From B46-G9 sp964581175 (GTDB taxonomy: Bacteria; Desulfobacterota; DSM-4660; Desulfatiglandales; Desulfatiglandaceae): a DNA stretch of 21,028 bases. A program made the position numbers and the translations under genes. Location of the stretch: positions 1 through 21,028 of the forward strand of contig CAZONI010000063.1 of NCBI GenBank assembly GCA_964581175.1, given 5' to 3'. A model generated the notes under the pieces. The model searched no databases. It was not told the origin of the DNA and saw only the letters and a program-made list of their open reading frames with translations. Below, piece by piece: positions 20,419 through 21,028 of the stretch (within the stretch, counting starts at the first letter, position 1; each line of letters begins with the position of its first letter).

Positions 20419-21028
20419 GACGAATGGGAGCTTTCATCGGTGTTGTGATCGTTATTTTTCTGATCGTCTTGTTTTCGGGTGCCTTTTACACGGTCAGCGA
20501 ATGGGAACAGGTTGTGATCACCCAGTTTGGAAGACCGGTTGGAAAACCAAAGACCGAGGCGGGCCTCAGATTCAAGATCCCCTTCATTCAGGACATCCAT
20601 CGCTATGAGAAGCGGATTATGAGGTGGGATGGAGACCCCAAAGAGATACCCACCCGGGACAAGCGGTTTATCTACGTGGATACAACGGCCCGGTGGCGGA
20701 TCGTGGATGCACAGAAATTCCTGGAGGTCCTGGGTACTTATACCCAGGCATACGCCAAACTGGATGACATCATTGACGCTGTTCTCCGGGATTATGTCTC
20801 GGCGAATCCTCTGGTGGAACTCGTCCGGACCACAAACGAGATGCCGAGCGTGGAGAATGTGGAAGGCAAGGTCCTCTCCCCGTTCCAGGACGAAGCAACC
20901 GCCCCGGAAACCGTTCGCCTGGGCAGGGAGAAGATCACCCGGGCGATTCTGGCCGAGGCGTCAAAGGCCATGCCCGCCTTTGGTATGGAACTGGTCGATG
21001 TGCGCATCAAGCGGATTAACTATGTCGA
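20415..21028 (+). CDS. hflC: HflC, SPFH-family partner of HflK (incomplete at window end)
   Basis: The frame opens at an ATG overlapping the hflK stop and is still open at the window edge after 204 codons, so the C-terminus is missing. It shows an N-terminal membrane helix (about 5-25, FIGVVIVIFLIVLFSG) and the start of the HflC SPFH domain (WEQVVITQFGRPVG, LRFKIPFIQDI, RIMRWDGDPKEIPTRDK, YVDTTARWRI). An insertion-like segment (about 135-160, EMPSVENVEGKVLSPF) precedes the REKI helix; similar inserts occur in HflC proteins. It acts with HflK on FtsH at the inner membrane. Confidence 0.93.
   Translation, partial: MRRMGAFIGVVIVIFLIVLFSGAFYTVSEWEQVVITQFGRPVGKPKTEAGLRFKIPFIQDIHRYEKRIMRWDGDPKEIPTRDKRFIYVDTTARWRIVDAQKFLEVLGTYTQAYAKLDDIIDAVLRDYVSANPLVELVRTTNEMPSVENVEGKVLSPFQDEATAPETVRLGREKITRAILAEASKAMPAFGMELVDVRIKRINYV

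Overview
The window looks like a chromosomal segment of an anaerobic, Desulfobacterota-like (deltaproteobacterial) organism. This is inferred from gene families and not from a marker gene. The pointers are two PAS/AAA+/Fis-type sigma-54 activators, a DUF134-DUF5320 pair, a receiver protein with an aromatic/basic tail, an OFA-like MFS carrier, HflKC, and the relic of a peroxiredoxin with an in-frame TGA where the peroxidatic cysteine should be. No rRNA, tRNA, CRISPR array, intact insertion sequence or phage gene was seen.

Layout. 158-1183 (-) encodes a GalT-like nucleotidyltransferase. 1463-2632 (+) is an intact class II Fic AMP-transferase with a distinctive leader. 2889-3719 (+) is the NADH pyrophosphatase NudC. 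Converging on its stop codon is the N-terminal half of a selenocysteine-type peroxiredoxin (3716-3996, -), truncated and frameshifted. 4528-5013 (+) is an ATP-binding-type universal stress protein, and a large hairpin separates it from the convergent DUF134-DUF5320 operon (5847-5133, -). 6118-7503 (+) is a sigma-54 activator. It is followed by a second, decayed fic copy that still carries the same leader, and then by a two-gene unit: a GidA-like FAD oxidoreductase (8007-9281) and a polytopic carrier (9344-10738).

10801-11454 (-) is a lipoprotein and 11631-12068 (+) a DUF488 protein. A vapBC-type toxin-antitoxin pair follows (12783-12194, -) with a near-consensus promoter inside an inverted-repeat operator. 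Next come an MFS carrier (14296-13010, -), a receiver-domain protein (14785-15288, +) and a serine hydrolase of the monoacylglycerol-lipase type (16351-15497, -). Divergent from the hydrolase is a second sigma-54 activator (16704-18263, +), and a -24/-12-like promoter in the gap points at the hydrolase. After about 750 bp holding a DUF4197 relic and repeat-like palindromes comes an operon of a small ABM monooxygenase, hflK and hflC; hflC runs off the end.

The main surprise lies in a gap between genes. On the minus strand at 3842-3844 a TGA replaces the peroxidatic Cys of a peroxiredoxin, and a SECIS-like hairpin follows it at the expected distance. The second is the pair of fic loci. They share about 150 bp of non-coding leader, and one has lost its N-terminal half at a CAAGGC microhomology that is still visible in the other copy.
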